From a virus, in IMG/VR virus record IMGVR_UViG_3300042691_003244, positions 1 to 20,041 of that record: a stretch of 20,041 bases of DNA; one strand, given 5' to 3'. Below, one piece after another: positions 13,163 to 20,041 of the stretch. The notes under the pieces were generated by a model. It worked only from the letters and a program-made list of their open reading frames with translations. It searched no databases and had not been told where the DNA came from. A program made the translations under genes and the position numbers. Every line of letters begins with the position of its first letter. The stretch's first letter is position 1.

Positions 13163-15076
13163 TTACCTATATGAAACTACTACCATTGCTTTTCTGGTTC
13201 CAGAACCATCTGACGTAGAGCTAACGGTTTGATTTGTTTCTGTAGATGTTGGCAACAAATCGGCTGCACCAGTATCTGCTGTTCCAACGGCTTGTTCTGC
13301 TCTTTCGGTTAAACCAACCCATGTGAAATTTTGTGTGTCATCGTTTGTGCCCGAACCACCAACAACAAATCCACCATTTATCCAATCAATTGAACCAGAC
13401 AAAGTAGTTGTTGCTGCGAGAGTATCATGAGGGGTTACGCTAAGTAACCCATCAACAGAAACAACCCAACATGCTCCTCTAGCAACGCTTCCGCTAAATG
13501 ATGCGACAACGGTGGCTGTTGTGCCAGTTGGAACAGTTGCGGAAACTATTGCTACAATGTTAGAGCCGCCACTTGTGTGTGTTACTTGTCTGTCAATAGT
13601 TGCAGAAATACCACCTATTGTCGCAGTAGAAAGTATAATATTTCCAGTAGAACCACTGTCAGCAAATATAACTGCTATTACTCTTCTAGTTGTAGAAGCC
13701 GTGCCAATTGCCATATTTGTGAAAGTGTATGAGTTTTCATCATTATTGTTTGTTGACACTGTGCTTCTGTTGATAACTGTGACTGGTGGAAGAGGAATTA
13801 TACTCACGCTTCCATTACTTGCTACAATACTACCAGTAGAACTACTTGTTCTAATATCCATTTGGAAAGATTCATTTACAGCATCAGAATCGTCAACGGC
13901 GGACAAAGTAAACGTACCAGTACCACTATTAATAATGATAGATCCATTAACCGCTGTTGTAAAGTCAGTAGCAACTGCAGTTGATGAGTTGTTTAGCGTA
14001 TAGTAAAGAGTTGTGTTGTTAGCAACATTAGTAGTTGAAACTGTGTAAAGAACAGAAGAGCCTTCATTAAGCGTAGTTGTGTTTGCTGTTAGTGTGTATG
14101 TTGGAGCGCCAGCAGTTGTTGAACCTGGACCGATAACCCACACACGAACTTCGCCGCGAGCACCTGTGTTTGCAGCAGCATTTGTTGCTCCACCACCACC
14201 AGCAGGAACAGAACCTGCAAATGCTCCTGAAGTGTTTGCTGCTCCACCAGAACCACCTAATATCGAAGTTCCACCTACCATTGTTTGGTTAGAGTTTGCA
14301 GCTGCGCCACCACCGCCACCATACACAGAAGTTCCTCCGGCATTTGCATTTCTGGCTCCACCGCCACCACCAAATATAGAACTTCCGCCTTGTCCACCTA
14401 ATGATTGAGATCCCTGCCCGCCGCCATATGTGGAAACTGCTCCCCCTAGAGGACTACCTCCAGAATACGCAGTTCCCCCTGATAAAATTCCTCCCCCGCC
14501 ACCAGCAACGTCAGAAGCACCAGCTATAGCCCCATAAACAACTAGAGAACCAAAAGAAGTGTTTCCTCCTGTTGTTCCGCCAGTTACTGCAGTGGTAGTA
14601 GCACGAGTTGCCGCACCACCTGAACCAACAGTTACTGATATAGTATTAGCTAAATTAGATAAAGAGTAATACCCTAGAACACATGCACCGCCTCCACCAC
14701 CATAAGAAACCGTATTGTTGGAAACACCACCTCCACCTCCACCCCAAGCCATAACAAACACTTGTTCGTTGCCAGTTAACGAAGCATTAGCAGCAGCATT
14801 AGCCAAAGGATTATACCATGTACTATTCGCAGTAAATTCTTGATAGTTAACAATACCACCAAACGTACCACCAACAAAAGCAGTACCACCAAGAATCAAT
14901 GATGGAGTTGAAACGGCGGTAGGTGTGATTGATACGTTACCAACAGCAATAGCGCTGGAGTTGATTGATACGTTACCGACAGACAAGCTCTCAACAACAA
15001 CAGCATTGTTGCCGATTGTTAGTTTTGATGAAACGACTGTATTTGTTACTGTTGCGTTAGATGTTGTTAGTTTCAT
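13163..15076 (-). CDS. Modular tail adhesin: polyglycine domain, Calx-beta-like domain, C-terminal beta domain
   Basis: A 637-residue virion surface protein. Residues 1-65 hold short beta repeats (VGNVSINSSAIAVGNVSITP type) seen in T4-like fibres. Residues 78-110 form the lead-in (Q-E-F-T-A-N-S-T-W) shared with its two upstream neighbours. Residues 111-312 are a polyglycine domain with repeated (I/V)(F/Y)GGGGGA blocks ending in G-A-R-G-E-V-R-V-W-V. Residues 325-427 resemble a Calx-beta domain (LNEGSSVLYTVST, VATDFTTAVNGSI, GTFTLSAVDDSDAVNESFQM). Residues 432-637 are a Ser/Thr-rich beta domain with S-V-D-G and ending A-M-V-V-V-S-Y-R. Polyglycine lattices are known from the S16 gp38-type adhesin that binds the receptor at the fibre tip. 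A role in host recognition is inferred. It is the longest of three tandem paralogues and lies four bases before the endolysin. Confidence 0.8.
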   Translation of the reverse strand: MKLTTSNATVTNTVVSSKLTIGNNAVVVESLSVGNVSINSSAIAVGNVSITPTAVSTPSLILGGTAFVGGTFGGIVNYQEFTANSTWYNPLANAAANASLTGNEQVFVMAWGGGGGGVSNNTVSYGGGGGACVLGYYSLSNLANTISVTVGSGGAATRATTTAVTGGTTGGNTSFGSLVVYGAIAGASDVAGGGGGILSGGTAYSGGSPLGGAVSTYGGGQGSQSLGGQGGSSIFGGGGGARNANAGGTSVYGGGGGAAANSNQTMVGGTSILGGSGGAANTSGAFAGSVPAGGGGATNAAANTGARGEVRVWVIGPGSTTAGAPTYTLTANTTTLNEGSSVLYTVSTTNVANNTTLYYTLNNSSTAVATDFTTAVNGSIIINSGTGTFTLSAVDDSDAVNESFQMDIRTSSSTGSIVASNGSVSIIPLPPVTVINRSTVSTNNNDENSYTFTNMAIGTASTTRRVIAVIFADSGSTGNIILSTATIGGISATIDRQVTHTSGGSNIVAIVSATVPTGTTATVVASFSGSVARGACWVVSVDGLLSVTPHDTLAATTTLSGSIDWINGGFVVGGSGTNDDTQNFTWVGLTERAEQAVGTADTGAADLLPTSTETNQTVSSTSDGSGTRKAMVVVSYR

Positions 15077-15079
15077 TTA

Positions 15080-16081
15080 TTAAATCCTTGAAGGTGTTAC
15101 CCAAATACGAACTTCGCCGCGAGCGCCAGTGCCACCAGCAGAACTATTTGCACCAGCGCCTCCACCAGGAGCAAATCCATTTATAGCAGTAGAGGTACCA
15201 TTAACAAGACCACCATTTCCTCCGAAAATTGATATTCCTACATTTCCTGCGCCACCACCTCCGCCATATATTGAATTACCGCCTTTATTTGTAGCTCCGC
15301 CAGATCCACCACCACCTCCATATACAGAAATTCCAGCAGTTAGAGATCCTCCGCTTAATCCACCACCACCACCACCAAAAGTACTATCATATATGCTATT
15401 ATTTCCGCCTAGCGGAGAACCCCCAATTTGGTTATTAGTTCCAACGCTAAACCATCCACCACCACCTCCTCCTCCATAAGAAGCTAACGTGCCAGACGGA
15501 GCACCTCCACCATATGCTGAAATTGATAATGTTGAATTAGCATAAAAAATACTAGTTTGACCAGCTATTCCTGCATTAGTAAACGAAGCGCCATTTCCAC
15601 CCGCAGCTACTACGACATTACAAATTGAATTACATTCACCAGCAAGTTTATTAACAATAACACAAGCGCCACCTCCTGCACCAGCAAAAAAGGTAGAATT
15701 TCCAACTCCACCTCCACCTCCACCCCACATCATGATGGTGACGATATCATTAGCTGTTGCCCAAGATGGTTTATACCAAAAGTTAGCAGCAGCAGGATTA
15801 GTAAACACCTGATAATCCACCATTGGAGTTGATGGAGCTATAGAAGAGTAAGTAACGCCATTGAGTGTAATATTTGCAGCAGCAATAGATGTGCTATTGA
15901 CAACAGTATTGATCGTTGAGTTTCCAACACTAATAGCAGTAGAATTTACAACAACGTTGCTACCTATAGCAATACGAACCGAGTTTGCAGTAATCGTAAG
16001 GTTTGATGATGTGTTACCAGCTACAATGTTAGCTGTTTGAAGATTTTCTGCGAATATTGTTACTGCGTTTACTATTGACAT
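15080..16081 (-). CDS. Tail adhesin with polyglycine domain (short paralogue)
   Basis: A 333-residue protein with the same plan as its neighbours but without added domains. Residues 1-75 are Asn/Ser/Thr/Val-rich fibre repeats (NSTAISVGNSTINTVVNSTSIAAANITLNG). Residues 88-117 are the common lead-in (YQVFTNPAAANFWYKPSW). Residues 119-330 are the polyglycine domain (MWGGGGGG, then SIYGGGGGA and SIFGGNGG repeats) ending in G-A-R-G-E-V-R-I-W-V close to the C-terminus. It probably represents the minimal adhesin unit. Coding gaps to both neighbours are three to four bases. The 3' end encoding GARGEVR shares an identical 18-base stretch with the next paralogue. Confidence 0.78.
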   Translation of the reverse strand: MSIVNAVTIFAENLQTANIVAGNTSSNLTITANSVRIAIGSNVVVNSTAISVGNSTINTVVNSTSIAAANITLNGVTYSSIAPSTPMVDYQVFTNPAAANFWYKPSWATANDIVTIMMWGGGGGGVGNSTFFAGAGGGACVIVNKLAGECNSICNVVVAAGGNGASFTNAGIAGQTSIFYANSTLSISAYGGGAPSGTLASYGGGGGGGWFSVGTNNQIGGSPLGGNNSIYDSTFGGGGGGLSGGSLTAGISVYGGGGGSGGATNKGGNSIYGGGGGAGNVGISIFGGNGGLVNGTSTAINGFAPGGGAGANSSAGGTGARGEVRIWVTPSRI

Positions 16082-16085
16082 TTTA

Positions 16086-17510
16086 TTAGCCTGTAATTCT
16101 TAAAGTGTAAACTCTGACTTCGCCGCGAACTGCTGAAGTTTGCACTCCGCCCCCGCCACCAGGAGTTGTGGGTGCAACAGTATTATTTCCGCCGTTACCA
16201 CCATATACTGATTGTAAAACTGGTCCTGTTCCTCTTCCACCTGCACCCCCAAATATAGAAGAATAACCAAGAACAAGAGATGTATTAGATCCTGCTCCAC
16301 CACCACCACCATATACTGAAGCTGTAGAAGATCTTGAGCTTCCAGCTGAGTTGCCCCAACCACCACCACCGCCACCAAATGTAGAATCAATTGCATCTAC
16401 TGTACTGTTAGCCGATCTGGTCAACGGACCTCCAGGATAAGTTCCTGACGTATTACCTGAACCAGCAGATAACCAACCTCCTCCTCCGCCACCCCAAGCT
16501 TGAGCAGATAAATCTGATCTTCCTGGACCACCACCATAAGCAACTAGAGAATTTGTAGTATTTGCATAAAAAATAGAATTACCGCCCGCAGTTGATCCGT
16601 TAAAGGGTTGGTTTAATCCTGCGCCCCCAACAACTACGTTACATGTAGAATTACATTGAGATTCTTTGAAATAACCAAAAACAAAAGCGCCTCCACCACC
16701 ACCTGCACCAGCGTCGACATATCCACCACCGCCACCACCCCACATATGAACAATAACAAGTTCATTGCCAGTGTTAGCCCAAGAAGGTTTAACCCAAGTT
16801 CCATTAGCAGTAAATATCTGAGTGTTTACTGTTTCGTTAGGAAGAGTAGTATAGGAAATACCAGCAACATTAATTGAAGGTACAGTAACTACAGGTTTGA
16901 TAATGTTTATAGGATAATATCTGATGTAATCAATTTCAAATACATCAGCAGATGTTGTTCCGAAATCAAATCTGATTTGTGTTATAGTATTCGTTATAAA
17001 ATCGTCGCCACCAGCAAACAACTGATTTGCATCTAACTGTATATAAGCCCAATCAGTTCCGTTCCATGTCGGTTGCGGTGGGTCCCATTTATAACTTTCG
17101 CTAAATCCATGGCCTGCAGTAGAATAAAATATGCTTCCATCCCAACCACTTCCTGTTATTCTTCTTATCTTGATTACTATTTTACCAATAGTAGTTCCAA
17201 AATGACTGAATGCAGGGCTTGTGAGCGTGGGATCGGTAGTAGTAGCAGTTAATCTAATATACGTATCAAAGTTTGTAATTGTAGCATTACCGGCGACGTA
17301 TGAATCTGAAGAATTATTAAACTCTGCAGACATTGTGTAATTTTCGTTTGTCTCACTTACAATTACAGCAGAAGTACTAATGGCACCAGAGTAATCACTT
17401 TCGGTTTTAGATAAAAACATACCTGTAGAATTTACTGTGGTTTGACCTGCAGTAATTACGTTAGCAGATAGTGTATTAGATTCGAAATTTGTTACTTGTA
17501 GTTGAGACAT
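16086..17510 (-). CDS. Tail adhesin: CBM-like domain followed by polyglycine domain
   Basis: A 474-residue protein. Its N-terminus, MSQLQVTNFES, is like that of the fibre gene at 18863-19525 (MSTLQVANLHFES), suggesting a common attachment module. Residues about 50-205 form a domain with YIRLTATTTDPT, IGKIVIKIRRITG and, at its end, RFDFGTT..VFEIDYIRYYP. This is the pattern of galactose-binding or carbohydrate-binding jelly rolls, in which a final D-Y-I-x-Y strand is common. Residues 229-256 are the shared lead-in (TQIFTANGTWVKPSW). Residues 257-465 are the polyglycine domain with VYGGGGGAGS-type repeats ending R-G-E-V-R-V-Y-T-L. A late-promoter-like box lies upstream. Binding of host surface glycan is plausible but inferred. 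Confidence 0.78.
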   Translation of the reverse strand: MSQLQVTNFESNTLSANVITAGQTTVNSTGMFLSKTESDYSGAISTSAVIVSETNENYTMSAEFNNSSDSYVAGNATITNFDTYIRLTATTTDPTLTSPAFSHFGTTIGKIVIKIRRITGSGWDGSIFYSTAGHGFSESYKWDPPQPTWNGTDWAYIQLDANQLFAGGDDFITNTITQIRFDFGTTSADVFEIDYIRYYPINIIKPVVTVPSINVAGISYTTLPNETVNTQIFTANGTWVKPSWANTGNELVIVHMWGGGGGGYVDAGAGGGGGAFVFGYFKESQCNSTCNVVVGGAGLNQPFNGSTAGGNSIFYANTTNSLVAYGGGPGRSDLSAQAWGGGGGGWLSAGSGNTSGTYPGGPLTRSANSTVDAIDSTFGGGGGGWGNSAGSSRSSTASVYGGGGGAGSNTSLVLGYSSIFGGAGGRGTGPVLQSVYGGNGGNNTVAPTTPGGGGGVQTSAVRGEVRVYTLRITG

Positions 17511-17532
17511 AATTACAATCCACTGTTTTTAG

Positions 17533-17540
17533 TATTTATT
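17533..17540 (-). promoter_or_regulatory. Late-promoter-like box upstream of the 474-residue adhesin gene
   Basis: The minus strand reads AATAAATA, overlapping the stop codon of the DUF4376 gene and lying about 23 bases before the adhesin ATG. It is identical to the boxes before genes 13, 18 and 19. Position in a gap and repetition support a late promoter; chance in AT-rich DNA is the alternative. Confidence 0.4.
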
Positions 17541-18075
17541 ACGTAGGCCATCCAACATTAATGTCGATAAGATCTAATTCTTCTTGATCGTCAGCTATTT
17601 CGATTGTAGCTCGTATAGTAGCTTCATTATCAAAACAAGCTTGGATATGCGCACGAACAGCCATGGCCACAGCTGTGATAGCTGCAGCATCAAGTGTAAC
17701 GAATGTACCGTCAGAAAGTTTCCAATTTAGCGTTGTAAGAGGATCAATCTGCACACCAACCAAGGCGCCAATATATTTGGTTTGACTGACAACATCTGTC
17801 GAAAGAGGCATGCCATTGAATGTCATTCCACCCGTTTCCTTTTGCCAGCGAACATTCGCCAGTTTTGCTATTTTTTGAGCCTTCAATTCGGATAATGTAG
17901 GCAATGCTGTGCGAATTACCCAATTACCGTTTTCTAAACCTGTAAATGCTGTCTCGCCTGTCTCGCGAACTACCTCGTACCAAGTAACTTTTTTGTGTGG
18001 AATATCTACTGGGGTTTCCGTATAGTTACGAATTTCTTTAAACTCGTTATCAATTAATAGCGCGTATTCGTTCAT
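17539..18075 (-). CDS. DUF4376 domain protein, fibre-associated
   Basis: A 178-residue protein. The first 70 residues (ALLIDNEFKEIRNYTETPVDIPHKKVTWYEV) look like the start of tail-fibre assembly or prophage tail proteins that describe 'current value' beta hairpins. Residues about 83-170 match the DUF4376 pattern: an R-W-x-x-E-T-G-G-M-T-F-N-G-x-x-L-S-T-D core, then S-Q-T-K-Y, then a W-K-L-S-D-G-T-F-V-T-L-D strand pair and a helical end (AAAITAVAMAVRAHIQACFD). DUF4376 proteins lie among tail-fibre genes in many phages. A chaperone or small fibre-attached function has been suggested for such neighbours, but I cannot assign one from sequence. It is flanked by fibre genes on both sides and preceded by a TATAGGTA ribosome-binding region. 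Confidence 0.78.
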   Translation of the reverse strand: MNEYALLIDNEFKEIRNYTETPVDIPHKKVTWYEVVRETGETAFTGLENGNWVIRTALPTLSELKAQKIAKLANVRWQKETGGMTFNGMPLSTDVVSQTKYIGALVGVQIDPLTTLNWKLSDGTFVTLDAAAITAVAMAVRAHIQACFDNEATIRATIEIADDQEELDLIDINVGWPT

Positions 18076-18118
18076 CTTAATTTACCTATATTTGTAAACA
18101 ACTTGTTGTGTTGAGTTA

Positions 18119-18859
18119 TTAAGCTGGTCTAAGCGCAATGGACACAGCGTGCCAATCATCATTGGTGCTGTTTCCTTGCGGCGTAAACCCAAATGCAGCA
18201 GCGTTAAATGCACCAGAAACCCAATCCGGCTTATGACCCACGCCTATAGTAGCATCCGATAATAACTCAGCATTTCCTGCAGTCAAAAAATCTGTTAAGT
18301 CAGAGGAAGTAAAAAGATCTGTTCCACTTAATTGGTGAGCTGTGCCACCAATACAAACTATGTATGCGCCAGGAGTAACAGGAGTTATTGATGGTGGATT
18401 AGCAAGGCTGGCTGATGTTTGAGATGCTGTTGTGGTTGCAGTATCAAAGGGATTGAAAGTGTCAACGCCAGAAAACACATATACACAGGTTGCACTTCCT
18501 TCGTCAACACTGTGACTTTCTTTAAAAATCGTTGACGTATCATTTGAAGTAGCAAATTTATAACTTACTAGCAAAAGAGCACGGTCAGAAGAAAGTGAAA
18601 CTATTTGAGTATAATTTGTTGTTCCATCTGTTATTCCCGCTGCTCTGCTAGGGTTATCTCCAGAAACCAGCTGCGCTGCGATAATAAAATCACCAGGTCT
18701 TACAAATGCTCTCGTTCCACCTGTAAGTCCTGAGCTAAGAGTTAATGAGGAGGTAGATAAAGAAGCCTGAACACCAGCAGCTTGACCGCCTACAAATTGA
18801 ATAGGACCTATATTTCTTCTTGGGGATACAAACCCTGTCAATTGATTAACCATCAACAT
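18119..18859 (-). CDS. Putative tail fibre or receptor-binding beta protein
   Basis: A 246-residue, Ser/Thr/Gly/Ala-rich protein without signal or membrane segment. After a short N-terminal arm the sequence runs in beta-strand-like blocks: VRPGDFIIAAQLVSGDNP, YTQIVSLSSDRALLLVSYKFATSND, CVYVFSGVDTFNPFDTATTT, PGAYIVCIGG and a final D-D-W-H-A-V-S-I-A-L-R-P-A. This strand order (R-P-G-D-x-x-I-A ... L-L-V-S-Y-K ... F-S-G-V-D ... S-I-A-L-R) recurs in phage fibre domains, and the C-terminal domain of the 637-residue adhesin has a similar progression (SVDGLLSVTPHDT...VVVSYR). The gene lies three bases after its upstream neighbour. The first ATG is chosen; another ATG two codons later is possible. Function is inferred from context. 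Confidence 0.65.
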   Translation of the reverse strand: MLMVNQLTGFVSPRRNIGPIQFVGGQAAGVQASLSTSSLTLSSGLTGGTRAFVRPGDFIIAAQLVSGDNPSRAAGITDGTTNYTQIVSLSSDRALLLVSYKFATSNDTSTIFKESHSVDEGSATCVYVFSGVDTFNPFDTATTTASQTSASLANPPSITPVTPGAYIVCIGGTAHQLSGTDLFTSSDLTDFLTAGNAELLSDATIGVGHKPDWVSGAFNAAAFGFTPQGNSTNDDWHAVSIALRPA

Positions 18860-18862
18860 ATA

Positions 18863-19525
18863 TCAGTCATCCTTTCCAGCATCAACGGTGTAGTGTATTT
18901 TGATTCCGTAAAGGTATGCGTCTACAGCCATTGTGTCTGATGCGTCTGAAGGCAATCTAAACACTTTAAATATAACCAAATCTTCAGCAGCAGGAGTTCC
19001 ATCAATAGTTAAACTACCAGACTCAGGACCAATGTATACATCGTTTGTTGTTCCTCCTGTATCTGCACTAGAAACAACCGCAGAAAATGATGCTGGAGCA
19101 TCATCATTAGAATATGCGCGCGCATTTAATCCCCAAAATACACCAAAGTTTGTTGTTGTTGCAGGATGAGCCCAAACAGGTTGAAAAATTATAGTACCTT
19201 CATTCCATGATTTTGGCATTTGAATTACAAAAGAAGCATTTTCGCCTGTAGTAGGATCAAACGCCAAAACGTTAACCTGAACATCACCAACAGTAATTGT
19301 AGTGAAAGTAGCACCATTTGTTGTTGTTGGTGTCATAGCAGTCGCAGGCATCCAAATAGTTTGTTGACCTAAAAAGTCTGAGGTTTTAGCAACCGTGGTA
19401 ATCGAATTCACACTAAGAACGGTAGTACCACCAGCGATAATGTTTACAACGTTTGACCCCGCATATTCGATTCTATTATTACCTGTTGATTCAAAATGAA
19501 GATTTGCGACCTGTAAAGTTGACAT
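18863..19525 (-). CDS. Tail fibre protein with a domain common in alphaproteobacterial phages
   Basis: A 220-residue protein. Residues 1-45 are a fibre-type N-terminus (MSTLQVANLHFES, then VNIIAGGTTVLSVNS). The rest forms one domain with a familiar pattern: Q-T-I-W-M-P-A-T-A-M-T-P-T-T-T-N-G, then VLAFDPTTGENASFVIQMPKSWNEGTIIFQPVWAH, GVFWGLNARAYSNDD, an I-G-P-E-S-G-S-L-T-I-D-G-T-P-A strand and VIFKVFRLPSDASDTMAVDAYLYGIKIHYT. I recall this pattern from many fibre or tail proteins of phages infecting Alphaproteobacteria, usually without a named function. It is probably a trimeric beta domain displayed on the virion. The start follows a GGAG ribosome binding site embedded at the end of the upstream gene (gap of one base). 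Confidence 0.75.
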   Translation of the reverse strand: MSTLQVANLHFESTGNNRIEYAGSNVVNIIAGGTTVLSVNSITTVAKTSDFLGQQTIWMPATAMTPTTTNGATFTTITVGDVQVNVLAFDPTTGENASFVIQMPKSWNEGTIIFQPVWAHPATTTNFGVFWGLNARAYSNDDAPASFSAVVSSADTGGTTNDVYIGPESGSLTIDGTPAAEDLVIFKVFRLPSDASDTMAVDAYLYGIKIHYTVDAGKDD

Positions 19526-19526
19526 A

Positions 19527-20041
19527 TTAAACTCCTATTGCCATCCAGTATGCAGTGCTTGCTGCTGCTGTACTAGCAGATCTAACTGTTGCTGTTGTGG
19601 TTGAAACTGCTGTAACACCTGCAGCGTTTGCTGAAGTGCCTGAAGTAGATGTTACTTGAACTGAGTATGGATTAGCGGCAAACGCTGTAGGAAATGTGAT
19701 GCTTCCCGTCGTAGCATTTACAGAAACTGTTCCCCATTGTAATAACAAACCATTTGGTAATCTGCTATGTCCAGAAGTAGCGATACTTGGTGTTCCAAGG
19801 TTAAAAGCAGTAGCATTGATAGTTGGAACAACTACGTTGGCTGAAAACACCGCATTTCCTGATATAGCTGCAACGTTTACAGAAGGTAAAGTAGCTAGAC
19901 CAGTTACGTTCAACGTATTAGCCACTGTCATCGCTGCATTAGCTCTTACTGCCGTTGAGTTTGCAATAAAAACGTTTGCCGTTGTATTAGCTCGAATAAC
20001 AATATCTGTTCCTGTAGTAACAACTATTGTTGGCCCGCTGG
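19527..20041 (-). CDS. Tail fibre with gp53-like C-terminal tip (5' end outside window)
   Basis: The reading frame is open without a stop from 20041 down to 19527. The codons upstream of the Met at 19931 encode fibre-like sequence (IVIRANTTANVFIANSTAVRANAA), so the Met is internal and the gene is truncated by the window edge. At least 171 residues are present. The N-terminal part consists of short NTTANV and SVNVAAISGNAVF beta repeats of T4-like fibres. The last 80 residues (HSRLPNGLLLQWGTVSV ... SITFPTAFAANPYSVQVTS ... AYWMAIGV) match the 'gp53-like' C-terminal domain at the tips of many fibres, with the L-L-x-Q-W-G and F-P-x-x-F-x-x-x-P-Y-S-V signatures. It probably contacts the host surface. 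Confidence 0.82.
   Translation of the reverse strand, partial: SGPTIVVTTGTDIVIRANTTANVFIANSTAVRANAAMTVANTLNVTGLATLPSVNVAAISGNAVFSANVVVPTINATAFNLGTPSIATSGHSRLPNGLLLQWGTVSVNATTGSITFPTAFAANPYSVQVTSTSGTSANAAGVTAVSTTTATVRSASTAAASTAYWMAIGV

Noticed and set aside
14079-14408. Plus-strand open frame coding a Pro-rich protein, and a similar one at 15129-15479.
   Set aside because: The proline runs are the reverse complement of glycine codons in the adhesin genes on the other strand; there is no ribosome binding site and no neighbour on the plus strand.
13163-17510. Tandem repeats in the adhesin region considered as a CRISPR array or other repeat element.
   Set aside because: Repeats are irregular glycine codons within open reading frames, without constant repeats and unique spacers.
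19527-19931. A complete 134-residue fibre gene starting at the Met at 19931.
   Set aside because: The frame continues upstream without a stop to the window end and encodes the same kind of fibre repeat, so the Met is internal and the gene is 5'-truncated.

Overview
This window is part of the late structural gene block of a T4-superfamily myovirus (contractile-tailed phage). All 23 genes I call, two of them cut by the window ends, lie on the minus strand, so transcription runs from high to low coordinates. They are packed with 1-60 base gaps or short overlaps. The core order 13-14-15-16-17-18-19-20-67-...-21 is the T4 order, read from about 11.5 kb down to position 1. The DNA is fairly AT-rich. 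A GH19-type endolysin, 3TM holin-like proteins and tail-fibre domains that I associate with phages of Alphaproteobacteria make such a host plausible (for example the T4-like phages of Caulobacter or rhizobia), but the sequence does not prove it.

Right part (20,041 down to about 13,160): a tail-fibre and adhesin cluster. It holds a 5'-truncated fibre with a gp53-like C-terminal tip, two fibre or receptor-binding proteins, a DUF4376 protein, and three consecutive paralogous proteins with large polyglycine domains of the adhesin kind (474, 333 and 637 residues). The last of these also carries a Calx-beta-like domain and a C-terminal beta domain. Middle (13,158-11,571): a lysis cassette of endolysin (GH19 lysozyme plus peptidoglycan-binding domain) and two small membrane proteins resembling holins.

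Then come the neck genes 13 and 14. Between them sits a gene that is not in T4 at this place: a 202-residue protein resembling ADP-ribosyltransferases of the ART-PolyVal type. Its first ten residues look like a T4 capsid-targeting sequence ending in a prohead-protease cleavage site (L-T-E). This suggests an enzyme packed in the capsid and injected into the host, as T4 Alt is. It is the most interesting item here.

Left part (10,173 to 1): tail completion gp15, terminase gp16/gp17, sheath gp18 (enlarged by insertions), tube gp19, portal gp20, and the head-core genes: gp67, a 301-residue lysine-rich protein in the place of gene 68, an 81-residue beta protein, and the first 11 codons of prohead protease gp21. 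Late-promoter-like AATAAATA boxes precede genes 13, 18, 19 and the 474-residue adhesin gene. A 9-bp GC-rich hairpin separates genes 19 and 20. No RNA genes, insertion sequences or CRISPR arrays were seen, and no stretch over 300 bases lacks a gene.
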